Shown here piece after piece: positions 63,378-64,000 of a stretch of DNA of 64,000 nt. The notes below the pieces were generated by a model. That model did not search any database, was not told where the DNA came from, and saw only the letters and a program-made list of their open reading frames with translations. The position numbers and the translations under genes are program-made. The DNA lies in assembly GCF_019145435.1 (NCBI RefSeq), contig NZ_JAHSTS010000001.1, positions 186,001-250,000 on the forward strand, written 5' to 3'. Position 1 is the stretch's first letter. Every line of letters starts with the position of its first letter. This DNA is from Pseudomonas ekonensis. GTDB lineage: Bacteria > Pseudomonadota > Gammaproteobacteria > Pseudomonadales > Pseudomonadaceae.

Positions 63378-63995
63378 ATGTCCGAAGTAAATCTGTCCAC
63401 CGACGAAACCCGCGTCAGCTACGGCATCGGCCGTCAGCTGGGCGACCAGCTGCGCGACAACCCGCCACCGGGCGTCAGCCTGGACGCGATCCTGGCCGGC
63501 CTGACCGACGCGTTCGCCGGCAAGCCAAGCCGTGTGGGCCAGGAAGAGATGTCCGCCAGCTTCAAGGTGATCCGCGAGATCATGCAAGCCGAAGCCGCTG
63601 CCAAGGCTGAAGCCGCCGCCGGCGAAGGCCGTGCGTTCCTGGCCGAAAACGCCAAGCGCGAAGGCATCACCACCCTGGCTTCCGGCCTGCAGTTCGAAGT
63701 GCTGACCCAGGGCGAAGGCGCCAAGCCGACCCGTGAAGACAACGTGCGCACCCACTACCACGGCACGCTGATCGACGGCACTGTGTTCGACAGCTCCTAC
63801 GAGCGCGGCCAGCCTGCCGAATTCCCGGTGGGCGGCGTGATCGCCGGCTGGACCGAAGCCCTGCAACTGATGAATGCCGGCAGCAAATGGCGCCTGTACG
63901 TGCCGAGCGAGCTGGCTTACGGCGCGCAAGGCGTGGGCAGCATCCCGCCGCACAGCGTTCTGGTGTTCGACGTCGAGCTGCTCGACGTTCTGTAA
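63378..63995 (+). CDS. fklB: FKBP-type peptidyl-prolyl cis-trans isomerase, FklB type
   Basis: The 205-residue protein has an N-terminal dimerisation domain (about 1-95: ETRVSYGIGRQLGDQLRDN and a helical, Ala/Glu-rich linker) and a C-terminal FKBP catalytic domain (about 100-205) with GEGAKPTREDNVRTHYHGTLIDGTVFDSSYERGQPAEFPVGGVIAGWTEAL and the final IPPHSVLVFDVELLDVL. There is no signal peptide, so it is the cytoplasmic FklB-like form. Length is close to E. coli FklB (206). It ends five bases before the window edge. Confidence 0.95.
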   Translation: MSEVNLSTDETRVSYGIGRQLGDQLRDNPPPGVSLDAILAGLTDAFAGKPSRVGQEEMSASFKVIREIMQAEAAAKAEAAAGEGRAFLAENAKREGITTLASGLQFEVLTQGEGAKPTREDNVRTHYHGTLIDGTVFDSSYERGQPAEFPVGGVIAGWTEALQLMNAGSKWRLYVPSELAYGAQGVGSIPPHSVLVFDVELLDVL

Positions 63996-64000
63996 TGCAC

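Overview
This is a GC-rich chromosomal window that reads as Pseudomonas, most likely the P. fluorescens group. The evidence is the gene content and order (glyA beside a MorA-type c-di-GMP protein, a cioAB oxidase with an ANR box, a signal-peptide KatB catalase, a two-domain QuiC1 with TetR, aroE-like and aroQ neighbours) and many Pseudomonas-style REP hairpins of the type GTAGGAGCGAGCCTGCTCGC. No rRNA, tRNA, insertion sequence, prophage or CRISPR array was seen. Almost everything is ordinary core or soft-core gene content, densely packed on both strands.

Layout. 1-3.2 kb: end of a DnaQ-fold exonuclease, then a long, visibly AT-richer gene for a membrane-anchored KAP P-loop NTPase, the best candidate for acquired DNA. 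3.3-12.9 kb: Lrp regulator with a divergent YedA-like exporter, RhlE-type helicase, flavoprotein, histone-deacetylase-family amidohydrolase, GNAT, TesB thioesterase, HAD phosphatase, alpha/beta hydrolase and YpfJ-type metallopeptidase. 13.2-20.9 kb: a quinate/shikimate catabolic region (IclR regulator, DMT exporter, MFS transporter, QuiC1 3-dehydroshikimate dehydratase, TetR regulator, shikimate dehydrogenase paralogue, type II dehydroquinase). 20.9-27 kb: LysR, TrmA, NCS2 purine permease, a small secreted protein, a higBA toxin-antitoxin pair and an MFS exporter. 27-34 kb: cyanide-insensitive oxidase cioAB plus a DUF2474 small subunit, RlmG, a LuxR solo in AT-rich DNA, ferredoxin-NADP reductase and MscL. 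34-41 kb: KatB, RadA, a PilZ protein, and the cstA-ybdD-yjiA cluster. 41-44 kb: a DctA-like symporter with two GntR regulators. 44-45.4 kb: a tandem pair of unrecognised paralogous genes. 45.6-53 kb: glyA, morA-like, ettA. 53-64 kb: a GreA/B-like factor, lipoproteins, DUF4105 and DUF3015 proteins, an AsrA/Lon-like protease, YqhA, a small DUF6482-like protein and an FKBP isomerase.

The most informative signals are regulatory. The quinate region carries two sets of shared promoter elements. One is an exact copy of the 15-bp sequence GTTCGATAATCGCAC, which I recall as the P. putida PcaR operator, with two weaker relatives beside the DMT and aroQ genes. The other is a 23-bp motif (19/23 identical) repeated in the quiC1 and aroQ promoters. 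Together they suggest one small regulon that feeds quinate/shikimate into protocatechuate. Other signals are a perfect ANR box before cioAB, two AAnAAnAA Crc/Hfq-type motifs flanking the cstA start codon, two GGTCTKACC half-palindromes before the dctA-like operon, and an inverted-repeat operator at higBA. Structural oddities include two heptamer (GCAAGCN2) arrays that flip orientation, a 43-bp tandem array built from REP-like units, a lower-GC mosaic block inside katB, and a GreA/B-like protein that has lost the usual acidic tip residue. I saw no clearly new multi-gene system. The KAP ATPase and the 44-45 kb paralogue pair are the best leads for undescribed biology.
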